From positions 62,001 through 126,000 of the forward strand of contig CBDFGN010000006.1 in assembly GCA_965247065.1 (NCBI GenBank): a stretch of 64,000 nucleotides of DNA, in the 5' to 3' direction. The DNA comes from CBDFGN01 sp965247065. GTDB taxonomy: Bacteria > Bacteroidota > Bacteroidia > Cytophagales > Cyclobacteriaceae. This document shows, piece by piece, positions 1 to 7,970 of this stretch. Below the pieces are notes generated by a model. That model did not search any database and was not told the DNA's origin. It saw only the letters and a list, made by a program, of their open reading frames with translations. The position numbers were made by a program, and so were the translations under genes. Position 1 is the first letter of the stretch. Each line of letters starts with the position of its first letter.

Positions 1-344
1 TTTTTTCGGAATCAGATATTCTGAAGGTCATAGGGTCACGTTATGATCTGGAATCTGTTCCCAGGGAGAAAGCTGCAACAGCTAACTACTGGAGAATCGA
101 TGATGATTTCCAGTTTGGGATCATTTCCAATGAATCTAATCCATTCTGCCATGATTGCAATCGTTTGCGGCTGGATAGTTTTGGACATATATATGGATGT
201 TTGAGTAGCAACGTTGGTATAACCGTTAAAGATTGTTTGGACAATTATGATGAATTAAACCGAAGGTTAAATAAAGCTTTAGGTCAGAAGCAAAAGGTGA
301 AATTTGTGGGCAGTAACATTTCCATGAAAGCAATAGGAGGATAG
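1..344 (+). CDS. moaA: GTP 3',8-cyclase MoaA, C-terminal part (5' end outside window)
   Basis: Radical SAM enzyme making the first molybdenum-cofactor intermediate from GTP. Only about the last 113 residues lie in the window, in frame from base 3. They contain the C-terminal iron-sulfur motif NPFCHDCNRLRL followed by GHIYGCL, which supplies the three cysteines of the second 4Fe-4S cluster, and the protein ends in Gly-Gly, as MoaA proteins need for activity. The stop codon lies three bases before the moaD start, so this is the upstream gene of a moaA-moaD-moaE operon. Identification rests on the cluster motif and the neighbours. Confidence 0.93.
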   Translation, partial: FSESDILKVIGSRYDLESVPREKAATANYWRIDDDFQFGIISNESNPFCHDCNRLRLDSFGHIYGCLSSNVGITVKDCLDNYDELNRRLNKALGQKQKVKFVGSNISMKAIGG

Positions 345-347
345 CCT

Positions 348-590
348 GTGGAAATAAGAGTAAATGTATTTGCGAACTTGAAGGATCACTACGATCCAGT
401 GTTTTCAGTTGAGGTTCCAGCTGATGCTCAGGCAAAACACATTTTGGAAGAGTTAGCCTCACGGCATCCGAATTTGCAAGAGATTTTGGAATCTTGTCGC
501 ATTGCCGTTGGAGAAGATTTGGTAGATAAGAATTATTCGTTGCAACAGAATGAAGAAGTATTCCTCTTACCTCCCTCAAGCGGTGGATGA
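348..590 (+). CDS. moaD: Molybdopterin synthase sulfur carrier subunit MoaD
   Basis: Small ubiquitin-fold protein of 80 residues that carries the sulfur used by molybdopterin synthase. The C-terminus is PPSSGG: the terminal Gly-Gly is the site adenylated and thiocarboxylated by MoeB-type enzymes. The start is GTG three bases after the moaA stop; no better ATG exists, and the length is normal for MoaD. The 3' end overlaps the moaE reading frame, which points to translational coupling of the two subunits that form one heterotetramer. Confidence 0.93.
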   Translation: MEIRVNVFANLKDHYDPVFSVEVPADAQAKHILEELASRHPNLQEILESCRIAVGEDLVDKNYSLQQNEEVFLLPPSSGG

Positions 591-1065
591 ATTGGATTTG
601 ATCACGGAGGAGCCGATTGATTGGACCCGGCTGGTTGAAATGGCTCACCATCCCAAAGCCGGTGCGGTGGTTATTTTCAGCGGCGAAGTTCGGAACCACA
701 ACAATGGAAAGAATGTCTTATTTCTGGAGTACGAGGCCTATGTCCCGTTAGCCAAGAAGCTTGCCAAGCAGATTATTACGGAGGCTCGTGAAAAGTGGGA
801 CCTGCACCAAGCGCTATGTGTCCATAGGATTGGCAAAGTCGATATCTCCGGATGTTCTGTGGCGGTGATCACTTCCTCCGCCCATCGTACAGAAGCCTAC
901 GCAGCAAACCAGTACATGATAGAAAGGTTAAAAAATGAAGTTCCTATCTGGAAGCGGGAGTATTACGAGGATGGAACTTCGGAATGGAGCTTGAATCGTA
1001 ACTGCGGCGACCCCACCCATAATCATTTTCATCGCCGGGACCCAATTCAGTCGCAGCAACACTGA
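583..1065 (+). CDS. moaE: Molybdopterin synthase catalytic subunit MoaE
   Basis: Large subunit of molybdopterin synthase; it transfers two sulfurs from MoaD thiocarboxylate to precursor Z. Visible family signatures are AGAVVIFSGEVRN near the N-terminus, the anion-binding segment HRIGKVDISG, the stretch SSAHRTEAYAA and the catalytic-lysine region VPIWKRE. Two starts are possible: ATG at 550, overlapping moaD by 41 bp, and GTG at 583, overlapping by 8 bp. GTG is preferred because it leaves the short N-terminus usual in the family before ITEEPIDW. The gene ends base to base with the convergent gene at 1066; the joint TGATCA holds both stop codons. No terminator separates them. Confidence 0.92.
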   Translation: MDELDLITEEPIDWTRLVEMAHHPKAGAVVIFSGEVRNHNNGKNVLFLEYEAYVPLAKKLAKQIITEAREKWDLHQALCVHRIGKVDISGCSVAVITSSAHRTEAYAANQYMIERLKNEVPIWKREYYEDGTSEWSLNRNCGDPTHNHFHRRDPIQSQQH

Positions 1066-1806
1066 TCAGTCGCTTGGCTGCGGTAACTTGGCAACAGCTA
1101 TCGTTTTGCTTTGCTTGTGTTTACAGTATGTGCAGGTATAATGTTTAAGAACTTCACCAGCTTCTTCTAGCGTGGGTGATTTCACTAGCTCCTCCTGGGT
1201 CACTTTTAGAGTCTGGTAGTTGCACGAAGGACATTGTTCCGCGATCAGCCGGCCCGTGTATTTGTCAATCCTGGTTTCTCCGGTTTCTTCCTCAATCCAA
1301 ACATCATAGTCAACCGACAGCACGTCCTCCTCGGCTTGCATACCAGCATCCAAATGAGCATCTTCTTCTTCCTCGCTAAGTAATTTCATAAGTTTGCCGG
1401 TCTTGGCAGACTTCCGGGGCTTGAAACGAAATCGACGTAACTTTTTTTCTATTCGAAACGGATAATAAACCTTCAGAGTATAATTGAAGATAAAGCCGAC
1501 AATTAGTCCCAAGCTTCCTGTGACAAACAGACGCACCCCAAACCAGACATAGATCAGTTTTACCGTGTTATGAGCTAGCGTGTTGAGGTAACAAATGATG
1601 GCGACATCCAGAAACAAGGCAGCAAACCAATAGGTTCTGATCTCATTCAGATTAATGTAATCGTATTTCTTCTTAGGGTCTGCGAGGGTTAGGAGCTTAA
1701 GTAGATGATAAAACAGAAAGATCAGAGCGATCATGGAGAAAATCCAAACTCCCACTAGCATTACCTGGTTCCAGGCTTCAAGAAACTTCAAGTAGTTGTC
1801 TTCCAT
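1066..1806 (-). CDS. Conserved membrane protein with C-terminal zinc ribbon, function unknown
   Basis: 246 residues. About four hydrophobic segments are visible in the first 120 residues (near 15-35, 60-77, 83-95 and 98-110). A very basic stretch (KKLRRFRFKPRKSAK) follows, then an acidic linker (LLSEEEEDAHLD) and a soluble C-terminal domain with two Cys pairs, CPSC and CTYC, spaced like a zinc ribbon. I do not recognise a named family; the layout suggests a membrane-anchored cytosolic zinc-ribbon domain. It is convergent with moaE with no gap, which says nothing about function. Not likely to be a shadow: the opposite strand has only short frames. Confidence 0.75.
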   Translation of the reverse strand: MEDNYLKFLEAWNQVMLVGVWIFSMIALIFLFYHLLKLLTLADPKKKYDYINLNEIRTYWFAALFLDVAIICYLNTLAHNTVKLIYVWFGVRLFVTGSLGLIVGFIFNYTLKVYYPFRIEKKLRRFRFKPRKSAKTGKLMKLLSEEEEDAHLDAGMQAEEDVLSVDYDVWIEEETGETRIDKYTGRLIAEQCPSCNYQTLKVTQEELVKSPTLEEAGEVLKHYTCTYCKHKQSKTIAVAKLPQPSD

Positions 1807-2143
1807 AACGGTGCGTAATTAGTTGGCCGAATTTGGGGATTTTTTGGTTAAAAATAAAGGATGCGGCGAAAATTGGGTAAGGAATTATAGCTCAGCATCA
1901 ATGCTCTCTGCCTTACCGTCGGTTAGCCATTCGGATTTCTTTTTTCTTCCAAGTGCTGTATTTTCAATTCTAGGCTATTATGCACAGCTTTCATATTTTG
2001 AGTTTTGTTAAATCCACACGAGCGATTCCGTTGAATTTGGACTTTTGTAATGAAACTCGGGATCGCATGATTTATTGTACAAACAAGGACCATGATTGTG
2101 TTACAATTTCCAATCCAACTGTATTAATAATCAAAACATTGGC
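1807..2143. other. Intergenic region, no supported gene
   Basis: Divergent spacer of about 340 bp between the membrane zinc-ribbon gene and the secreted protein gene, so promoters for both should lie here. A 7-bp inverted repeat GGTAAGG (1876-1882) and CCTTACC (1911-1917) could form a hairpin but has no T-run. A 62-codon frame at 1823-2011 has no family resemblance and no convincing start. Confidence 0.4.
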
Positions 2144-2902
2144 ATGACATTGATCAAATTGTCGGTCTCTATTTTTCTACTGACAAATTTCTTAGCACAG
2201 GCCCAAATGGTCCCATATATAACCAGGGACGAATTCGATTGGAAAACTTGGGAGACGGTCAAAGATGAAGAGGGCAAGCTGCGGTTAATTACCCAAATTG
2301 AAGATTTGGAGAATTTCGGGGATTCACTGTCCCCGATCGAAGCAAGGAGAAAGCATTTCAAGGCGATCGATATCGACGCCGACGGCTTCCCGGATTTAGT
2401 TTACAATGGACCCCAGGGAACAGCCAAGCCGGCAGTGATCTTTTACAAAAACAAGGGAGGACAGTTTCGAAAAATTTTTCATCAGACCGGTGATCTAATC
2501 TATGTTTCTCGGGAAAAACCGTGGAATCCAATTTCCTTCCAAATTATCCAAAAGGTGTCTCACGAGAATAGCGAACTTCAAATATGCTCACACTCCTTTA
2601 AAAACGGGGAGCTTCGATTCGTTTTGGACAATACGATCATAATAAGGAATGGTTTGAAGGTCATAAAAGAGAATTTACCCCCCATGCTCTTTGAGGTGGA
2701 CCAAGAACACGCTTCTCTAAGGACTTCATCAGTGGCCGAGAGAACTAATGGTATCAAAGATTATGGTCACGCCGATATTGGCTTTGCTGTGGGCTCTGAA
2801 ATGAACAGCCTCGGCGAAATTTGGTGGTTTGTATTTATGAAGGAAGAAGGTCACAAGTTAAGAGCTGGATGGATGAATAGTCAGGAAATCAAGAAGCTGT
2901 AG
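2144..2902 (+). CDS. Secreted protein with FG-GAP-like motif, function unknown
   Basis: About 252 residues from the ATG at 2144. This start is chosen because it opens directly into a signal peptide (MTLIKLSVSIFLLTNF, cleavage after AQA); the frame is open further upstream but that extension is polar. The segment IDIDADGFPDLVYNG resembles an FG-GAP/VCBS calcium-binding loop, with Asp at alternating positions. The C-terminal end (EIWWFVFMKEEG and GWMNSQEI) looks like a small SH3-like barrel. Likely periplasmic or surface-exposed. No pathway can be assigned. It precedes metG by about 50 bp but there is no sign of functional linkage. Confidence 0.7.
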   Translation: MTLIKLSVSIFLLTNFLAQAQMVPYITRDEFDWKTWETVKDEEGKLRLITQIEDLENFGDSLSPIEARRKHFKAIDIDADGFPDLVYNGPQGTAKPAVIFYKNKGGQFRKIFHQTGDLIYVSREKPWNPISFQIIQKVSHENSELQICSHSFKNGELRFVLDNTIIIRNGLKVIKENLPPMLFEVDQEHASLRTSSVAERTNGIKDYGHADIGFAVGSEMNSLGEIWWFVFMKEEGHKLRAGWMNSQEIKKL

Positions 2903-2955
2903 CAGTTTTTAGCTAGTTCAGAAAATTCCGCTAAATCCGAAGGGAAGAATTATCT

Positions 2956-5028
2956 TTGAACCTTGAACTAAATGCCCAGCACTTGGCAGCAAAAAGAACC
3001 ACTGTTACATCCGCATTACCCTACGCAAATGGGCCAATCCATATTGGTCATCTGGCTGGAGTATACCTACCAGCAGATATCTATGTCCGTTATTTACGCA
3101 ACAAAGGAGAGGAAGTGGCCTTTATTAGTGGGTCTGACGAGCATGGCGTTCCCATCACTCTTAGGGCTAAAAACCAGGGCACAACACCTCAAGCGATAGT
3201 GGATGAATATCACGAGCAAATCAAACAGGCCCTGGCTGATTTTGGAATAAGTTTTGATAACTACTCCAGGACTTCACTCACGATTCATCACGAAACTACA
3301 GCCGAATTCTTCAAGAAGTTATACAATGACGGTGTCTTCGAGGAAAAAACCTCCGAGCAGTTTTACGACCCTGTCCACGAACAGTTCCTGGCGGATCGAT
3401 ATATCAAAGGGGAGTGCCCTCGCTGTGGTTATAAGGAGGCCTATGGCGATCAATGCGAAAATTGCGGTAGCTCATTAAGTCCCACTGACCTAATAAATCC
3501 CAGATCGGCTCTAAGCGGTGAAAAACCAGTATTAAAAAATACTAAGCACTGGTTCATTCCTTTAAATAAATATGAAGACTGGCTTCGAGAGTGGATAGTC
3601 GAAGGACATCAGGAATGGAAGCCCAATGTTTATGGGCAGTGCAAGTCGTGGATCGATCAGGGGTTGCAACCTCGTGCAGTGACTCGAGATCTCGATTGGG
3701 GTGTCCCGGTTCCGCTTAAGGAGGCAGAAGGCAAAGTGATCTACGTATGGTTTGACGCTCCCATAGGATACATCTCATCGACCAAGGAATGGGCCAACCA
3801 AACTGGTAGGGATTGGGAAAAATGGTGGAAATCCCCCGATTCGCAACTAATCCATTTTATCGGAAAAGACAATATAGTTTTCCATTGCATCCTTTTTCCG
3901 GTTATGCTTAAGGCTTATGGGGGATATATTGTACCGGAGAATGTGCCGGCCAATGAGTTTTTGAATCTGGAAGGCGAAAAGATATCTACTTCCCGAAATT
4001 GGGCGGTCTGGTTGCATGAATACCTGCACCAATTTCCCGGGAAGGAAGATGCCCTTCGATACGCACTATGCGCGAATGCACCCGAGGCCAAGGACAATGA
4101 CTTCACCTGGAAAGACTTTCAGGCTAAGAACAACAACGAGTTGGTGGCCATTTATGGCAATTTCATAAACAGAGCGATGGTGTTAACCCATAAATACTAT
4201 GACGGAAAGGTTCCTTCGGCCGGCGTTGAGCACGAGATAGAGAAGGGTGTCAAGGATCAGATTAAGAAATTTGAGACGCAGATTGGCGATTCGTTGGATA
4301 AATTTAAGTTTCGTGAAGCTTTAGCGGCCCTGATGGACATTGCCAGGGTTGGAAACAAGTACCTTGCTGACACGGAACCCTGGAAGCTTATCAAAACCGA
4401 TCCAGACCGAGTGGGTACTATCCTTAATTTATGTCTTCAAATCTCAGCTAATCTGGCAATCCTATCAGAGCCATTCTTGCCATTTACCGTCAAGCGATTG
4501 TGGAGCATACTGGGGTCACCGCCCTTGGGATGGTCAAGGGCAGCCAATTGGGATCTATTGGAGGACCATCATAAGCTAGGAGATCCAGCCCTGTTGTTCG
4601 AGAAAATCGAAGATCTCGCAATTGACGCGCAAGTTCAGAAATTAGAAGATACTAGAATTCATAATGAGCATGCGGAGACGTATGGGCTGGCGCCTTTGAA
4701 GCAACAGATATCGTATGCAGATTTTGCCAAACTCGATATGAGGATTGGCACCGTTTTAGAGGCCGAAAAAGTGCCCAAATCCAAAAAACTCCTTAAGCTG
4801 AAAATCAGTACAGGTGCCGATACCAGGATTATTGTCAGTGGTATTTCTGAGCATTTTCAAGAACAGGAATTAATAGGTAAGCAGGTTACCCTTTTAGTAA
4901 ATCTGGAGCCCCGTAAAATAATGGAAATTGAGTCCAAAGGCATGATCTTAATGGCCGAAGACCCTAATGGAAATCTTCAATTCCTGCCACCATCCGGGGC
5001 GGTATCCGATGGTTCTGTGATCAGTTAG
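2956..5028 (+). CDS. metG: Methionine--tRNA ligase
   Basis: Charges tRNA-Met in the cytosol. 690 residues, the long MetRS type. Visible in order: HIGH motif (residues 29-32), zinc knuckle with CPRCG and CENCG (about 154-172), KMSKS-equivalent written as KISTS (about 341), anticodon-binding helical domain, and a C-terminal Trbp111-like tRNA-binding domain from about residue 587 (KLDMRIGTVLEAEKV). The start is TTG at 2956, the only start ahead of the Rossmann core; a purine-rich AGGGAAG lies about 10 bases upstream. It overlaps the convergent pth by 4 bp: TTAG serves as TAG on one strand and TAA on the other. Confidence 0.97.
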   Translation: MNLELNAQHLAAKRTTVTSALPYANGPIHIGHLAGVYLPADIYVRYLRNKGEEVAFISGSDEHGVPITLRAKNQGTTPQAIVDEYHEQIKQALADFGISFDNYSRTSLTIHHETTAEFFKKLYNDGVFEEKTSEQFYDPVHEQFLADRYIKGECPRCGYKEAYGDQCENCGSSLSPTDLINPRSALSGEKPVLKNTKHWFIPLNKYEDWLREWIVEGHQEWKPNVYGQCKSWIDQGLQPRAVTRDLDWGVPVPLKEAEGKVIYVWFDAPIGYISSTKEWANQTGRDWEKWWKSPDSQLIHFIGKDNIVFHCILFPVMLKAYGGYIVPENVPANEFLNLEGEKISTSRNWAVWLHEYLHQFPGKEDALRYALCANAPEAKDNDFTWKDFQAKNNNELVAIYGNFINRAMVLTHKYYDGKVPSAGVEHEIEKGVKDQIKKFETQIGDSLDKFKFREALAALMDIARVGNKYLADTEPWKLIKTDPDRVGTILNLCLQISANLAILSEPFLPFTVKRLWSILGSPPLGWSRAANWDLLEDHHKLGDPALLFEKIEDLAIDAQVQKLEDTRIHNEHAETYGLAPLKQQISYADFAKLDMRIGTVLEAEKVPKSKKLLKLKISTGADTRIIVSGISEHFQEQELIGKQVTLLVNLEPRKIMEIESKGMILMAEDPNGNLQFLPPSGAVSDGSVIS

Positions 5029-5582
5029 TTGTTTAAGTTCATAGCCCGGGCTATGCCCAGGGTTGTGAAATCCAAGATCGCCTCACAAGCCTTATCTAGT
5101 ACCGGATTCAAGTCTTCAATTTGCTCCGCTGTAAAATTGCTAAGCACATAATCTATTTGACCTCCTAGAGGGAAGTCATTTCCAATTCCCAACCTCAATC
5201 GAGGATACTCACGAGTTTGCAGGGTGTCTTCGATACTATTTAGGCCATTATGGCCGGCAGCGGAGCCCTTGGCCCTTAGTCTTATTTTTCCCAACGGTAT
5301 TGCAATGTCATCAGTAATTATCAGCATTTTGTCGAGAGCTATTTGTAATTCCTGCATCCAATAGTTCACGGATTTACCGCTGAGGTTCATGTAGGTGGTA
5401 GGTTTGATCAGGTAAAGAGATCTTCCTTTGTGCTTGCAATCCGCCATTAATGCGTGCCTCCTCAATTCAAATTGAATTCCTTTAAGATCCGCAAAACGAT
5501 CTAAAACCAAAAAACCAGCATTATGTCGGGTCAGCTGGTATTCGGGACTAATATTTCCAAGGCCTACAATGAGATATTTCAT
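5025..5582 (-). CDS. pth: Peptidyl-tRNA hydrolase
   Basis: Releases peptides from stalled peptidyl-tRNA. 185 residues, normal bacterial Pth length. Active-site landmarks are GLGN (Asn near residue 10), the catalytic His in LTRHNAGF, the Asp in ITDDIAIPLG, and the substrate-binding segment GSAAGHNGLNS. Last gene of a minus-strand tRNA-Gln-prs-rplY-pth run; prs, rplY (ctc) and pth are a commonly conserved neighbourhood. Shares four bases with the 3' end of metG. Confidence 0.96.
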   Translation of the reverse strand: MKYLIVGLGNISPEYQLTRHNAGFLVLDRFADLKGIQFELRRHALMADCKHKGRSLYLIKPTTYMNLSGKSVNYWMQELQIALDKMLIITDDIAIPLGKIRLRAKGSAAGHNGLNSIEDTLQTREYPRLRLGIGNDFPLGGQIDYVLSNFTAEQIEDLNPVLDKACEAILDFTTLGIARAMNLNN

Positions 5583-5643
5583 TGCTGAAAGATAAAAAGC
5601 GGTGATTAATCACCACCCTGCTAGCAAAGAATGTGTGCTTGGG

Positions 5644-6330
5644 TTATGACTGTTCGCCGCCTTCTGTTGGCTGTTCTCCCGCCCTGGATTCAGGCGAGCC
5701 CTCCTCTGCGGGTGCTCCCTCAACAATTTCTTCACCTTCCTCACCCTCTTCACCTTCCAGAACTTCCTCTTCAGTTTCTACTATGAGGGCTCTCGGTGTT
5801 TCAACCACCGCAACTGATGCAATCTTCGGATCAAGGATCTCAAATCCATCTTCCTTTACCTCGCCAACCTTTATGGCCTTACCAAAATCAAGTTCCGAAA
5901 TGTCCACTGTTATAAAATCGGGCATATTAGCCGGAGTTGCCCTAATCGCCAGATTCAGTCTTTTGTGTATAAGATTGCCCCCCTTTTCTACCCCAGGAGA
6001 AAATCCTTGAAGTCGTACCGGAATATTCATCTTGACCGGTTTCTGACCTTGAAGCATCAGAAAATCAGCATGCAAAATGTTCTCACTTACCGGGTGAAAT
6101 TGATAGTCCTGCAATATGCAGGAATAAAGTTCTCCTTCTATGTTCAGCTCAACGAAGTGAGCCTCATCCGTATATAACAGGTCTCTGAATAGAATTCCTG
6201 GAGAATGGAAATGAACTTCTTTATCCCCCCCATATAGGACACAAGGAACATTACCTTCTCTGCGGATTTTTTTGGTCTTGGCTTTGGTTAAGCCCTCCCT
6301 TTTGTATCCGATTATTGCTATAGTCTTCAT
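5644..6330 (-). CDS. rplY: Large ribosomal subunit protein bL25, CTC/TL5 form
   Basis: 5S rRNA-binding ribosomal protein. 228 residues, so it is the long CTC form: an N-terminal L25 beta-barrel (start MKTIAIIGYKREG, then REGNVPCVLYGG) followed by the TL5-type beta domain. The last 45 or so residues are a low-complexity acidic tail rich in Glu and Gly (EEEVLEGEEGEEGEEIVEG), a common decoration in Bacteroidota. Sits 28 bp downstream of prs and 61 bp upstream of pth on the same strand, consistent with one transcription unit. Confidence 0.95.
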   Translation of the reverse strand: MKTIAIIGYKREGLTKAKTKKIRREGNVPCVLYGGDKEVHFHSPGILFRDLLYTDEAHFVELNIEGELYSCILQDYQFHPVSENILHADFLMLQGQKPVKMNIPVRLQGFSPGVEKGGNLIHKRLNLAIRATPANMPDFITVDISELDFGKAIKVGEVKEDGFEILDPKIASVAVVETPRALIVETEEEVLEGEEGEEGEEIVEGAPAEEGSPESRAGEQPTEGGEQS

Positions 6331-6358
6331 TTGTCAAAATGGTAAATTTGGTTCCTCC

Positions 6359-7288
6359 TTATATAAATAGGGAGCTTATTGATTCCTTGTCATGAATTCT
6401 TTTGATACCCTCGGCGAAAAGTTGCGCTATGGACAGGACCTTTATTTTTTCTAAATCATTCTTAAGCGGAATCGTGTCCGTAACCACTAATTCAATCAAT
6501 TCGCTTTTCTCAATATTGGAGATAGCATTACCCGACAGAACCGGATGAGTAATCACCGCACGAACTGAAGTTGCACCTTTCTCCAGAATTAAACTAGCAG
6601 CCCGGGATATGGTTCCTCCTGTGTCTACCAAGTCGTCTACCAGGATGACATTCTTGTCCTTTACATCTCCAATCAGTCGCATGGAGGTAATTTCATTGGC
6701 TATCTTTCGGTGTTTATCGCACACAACTATTTCAGAATCTTCAAAGTATTTGGCATATCCTCGGGCTCGAGCCACCGCACCAACATCGGGAGCCGCAAAT
6801 ACTAGATTATCTAAACCCAAAGCTTTTATATATGGCACAAATACTGCTGATCCGTACAGGTGATCTACAGGGAAATCAAAGAATCCTTGTATTTGCCCGG
6901 CATGTAGGTCACAAGTCACCAAACGGTCAGCGCCGGCTGCCGACATTAGGTTTGCAACAAGCTTGGCAGCAATTGATACTCGCGGCCGGTCTTTGCGATC
7001 TTGTCGTCCATAACCAAAGTACGGAACCACGATGGTAACGTAATGTGCCGAAGCTCGCCTGGCTGCATCCGCCATTAATAGCAACTCCATCAAATTATCC
7101 GCAGGGGCACAAGTCGATTGGATCAGAAAGACATCACTTCCCCGAATGTTCTCATTGTAACTGACTGACAACTCACCGTCACTAAATTTTCGGCTACTGA
7201 AATCACCCAAGCTTGTTCCATAATGACCGGCTATTTTCTCGGCCAAATTCCGGGAGCTACTGCCGGAGAAGAGTTTGATTTGAGTCAC
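6359..7288 (-). CDS. prs: Ribose-phosphate pyrophosphokinase
   Basis: Makes PRPP from ribose 5-phosphate and ATP for nucleotide, His and Trp synthesis. 309 residues, the usual class I length. Visible: the flexible-loop region PYFGYGRQDRKD, the DLHAGQIQGFFD segment, and the PRPP-binding loop VDDLVDTGGT. First protein gene downstream of tRNA-Gln on the minus strand, followed by rplY and pth. Confidence 0.97.
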   Translation of the reverse strand: MTQIKLFSGSSSRNLAEKIAGHYGTSLGDFSSRKFSDGELSVSYNENIRGSDVFLIQSTCAPADNLMELLLMADAARRASAHYVTIVVPYFGYGRQDRKDRPRVSIAAKLVANLMSAAGADRLVTCDLHAGQIQGFFDFPVDHLYGSAVFVPYIKALGLDNLVFAAPDVGAVARARGYAKYFEDSEIVVCDKHRKIANEITSMRLIGDVKDKNVILVDDLVDTGGTISRAASLILEKGATSVRAVITHPVLSGNAISNIEKSELIELVVTDTIPLKNDLEKIKVLSIAQLFAEGIKRIHDKESISSLFI

Positions 7289-7311
7289 TTCAATAGGTTA
7301 AAACGGTATAG

Positions 7312-7341
7312 AAAAACATTATCCCGACTAGACACCGGGAT
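7312..7341 (-). terminator. Possible intrinsic terminator after tRNA-Gln
   Basis: Read on the minus strand, a 6-bp stem ATCCCG/CGGGAT with a 9-base loop is followed after a few bases by a run of five T. It lies between tRNA-Gln and prs and could separate or attenuate the two. Short stem, so modest confidence. Confidence 0.4.
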
Positions 7342-7350
7342 TACGTTACG

Positions 7351-7423
7351 TTGTCCGACTAGGGCTCGAACCTAGACTCTTCAGGACCAAAACCTGACGT
7401 GTTGCCAGTTACACCATCGGACA
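7351..7423 (-). tRNA. tRNA-Gln (anticodon TTG)
   Basis: A 73-nt cloverleaf can be folded by eye: acceptor stem TGTCCGA/TCGGACA with discriminator A, D stem GTGT/ACAC, anticodon stem TCAGG/CCTGA with loop TTTTGGT (anticodon TTG), and T stem CTAGG/CCTAG with loop TTCGAGC. The 3' CCA is not encoded. All stems pair fully. It is upstream of prs on the same strand. Confidence 0.96.
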
Positions 7424-7499
7424 CTCACACCCAAAATTTTGGGACTATAAAAGTAGACTAAATTTTCAATTTCTGAAAATTTAATCCCCAAAATGGCAG

Positions 7500-7507
7500 T
7501 ATATTTG
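7500..7507 (+). promoter_or_regulatory. Candidate Bacteroidota -7 promoter element
   Basis: TATATTTG fits the TAnnTTTG -7 consensus of Bacteroidota primary sigma factor and stands about 43 bases ahead of the ATG at 7551. No clear -33 TTTG is seen at the usual distance, so the call is tentative. Confidence 0.4.
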
Positions 7508-7550
7508 AGGACCATTTTGTCCGTATTTCTCCAAAAAAATATATTCCCTT

Positions 7551-7910
7551 ATGAAAGTGAAAATCTTACCTATCGCCCTCATTTCTGCCCTTTTTATGGC
7601 ATGGGCACCTGCTCCCAATCAAGTTCTTAAAACATCTTTGCGAATTACTGTGCTGAACGATTTAGGGAATATCCAGGAGAATGCAAGCGTTCAGCTATTT
7701 ACTACCGAGGAACACTATCGCAACGAGACTAATCCTGTTGGACCGCCCCAAAAGACAGACAAGAAAGGCCGGGTTACCTTTAAGAATCTGGAGTCGAGAG
7801 CCTACTTTATCCATGCCAAGAAGGGTGATGCAACCAATGTCGGCAGGGGTGTCCAAACAGAGAAACTGGAACAAGGAAAAGTAAACAAGCTTAATACAGT
7901 AATCGAATAG
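7551..7910 (+). CDS. Small secreted protein with carboxypeptidase-regulatory-like fold
   Basis: 119 residues. N-terminal signal peptide (MKVKILPIALISALFMAWA), then one beta-sandwich domain: ITVLNDLGNIQENASVQLF, then KKGRVTFKNLES and AYFIHAKKGD. The pattern of an early beta-strand, a variable loop and a late GRVTFKNL turn is that of carboxypeptidase-regulatory-like / transthyretin-like domains found singly in many Bacteroidota exported proteins. Role unknown. A possible -7 box lies at 7500-7507. Followed after 60 bp by the T9SS propeller gene on the same strand. Confidence 0.75.
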   Translation: MKVKILPIALISALFMAWAPAPNQVLKTSLRITVLNDLGNIQENASVQLFTTEEHYRNETNPVGPPQKTDKKGRVTFKNLESRAYFIHAKKGDATNVGRGVQTEKLEQGKVNKLNTVIE

Positions 7911-7970
7911 CAGCCGATCGAAGGCGCAGCCCCTTCCAAAGGTTGTTTTGTGATAGATTCGAGGTAGGGT

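Noticed and set aside
1823..2011. 62-codon plus-strand frame
   Set aside because: No family resemblance, ordinary intergenic composition and no convincing start; treated as chance.
5633..6010. 125-codon Ser/Pro-rich plus-strand frame over rplY
   Set aside because: Complement of the Glu/Gly-rich tail of bL25; low complexity only.
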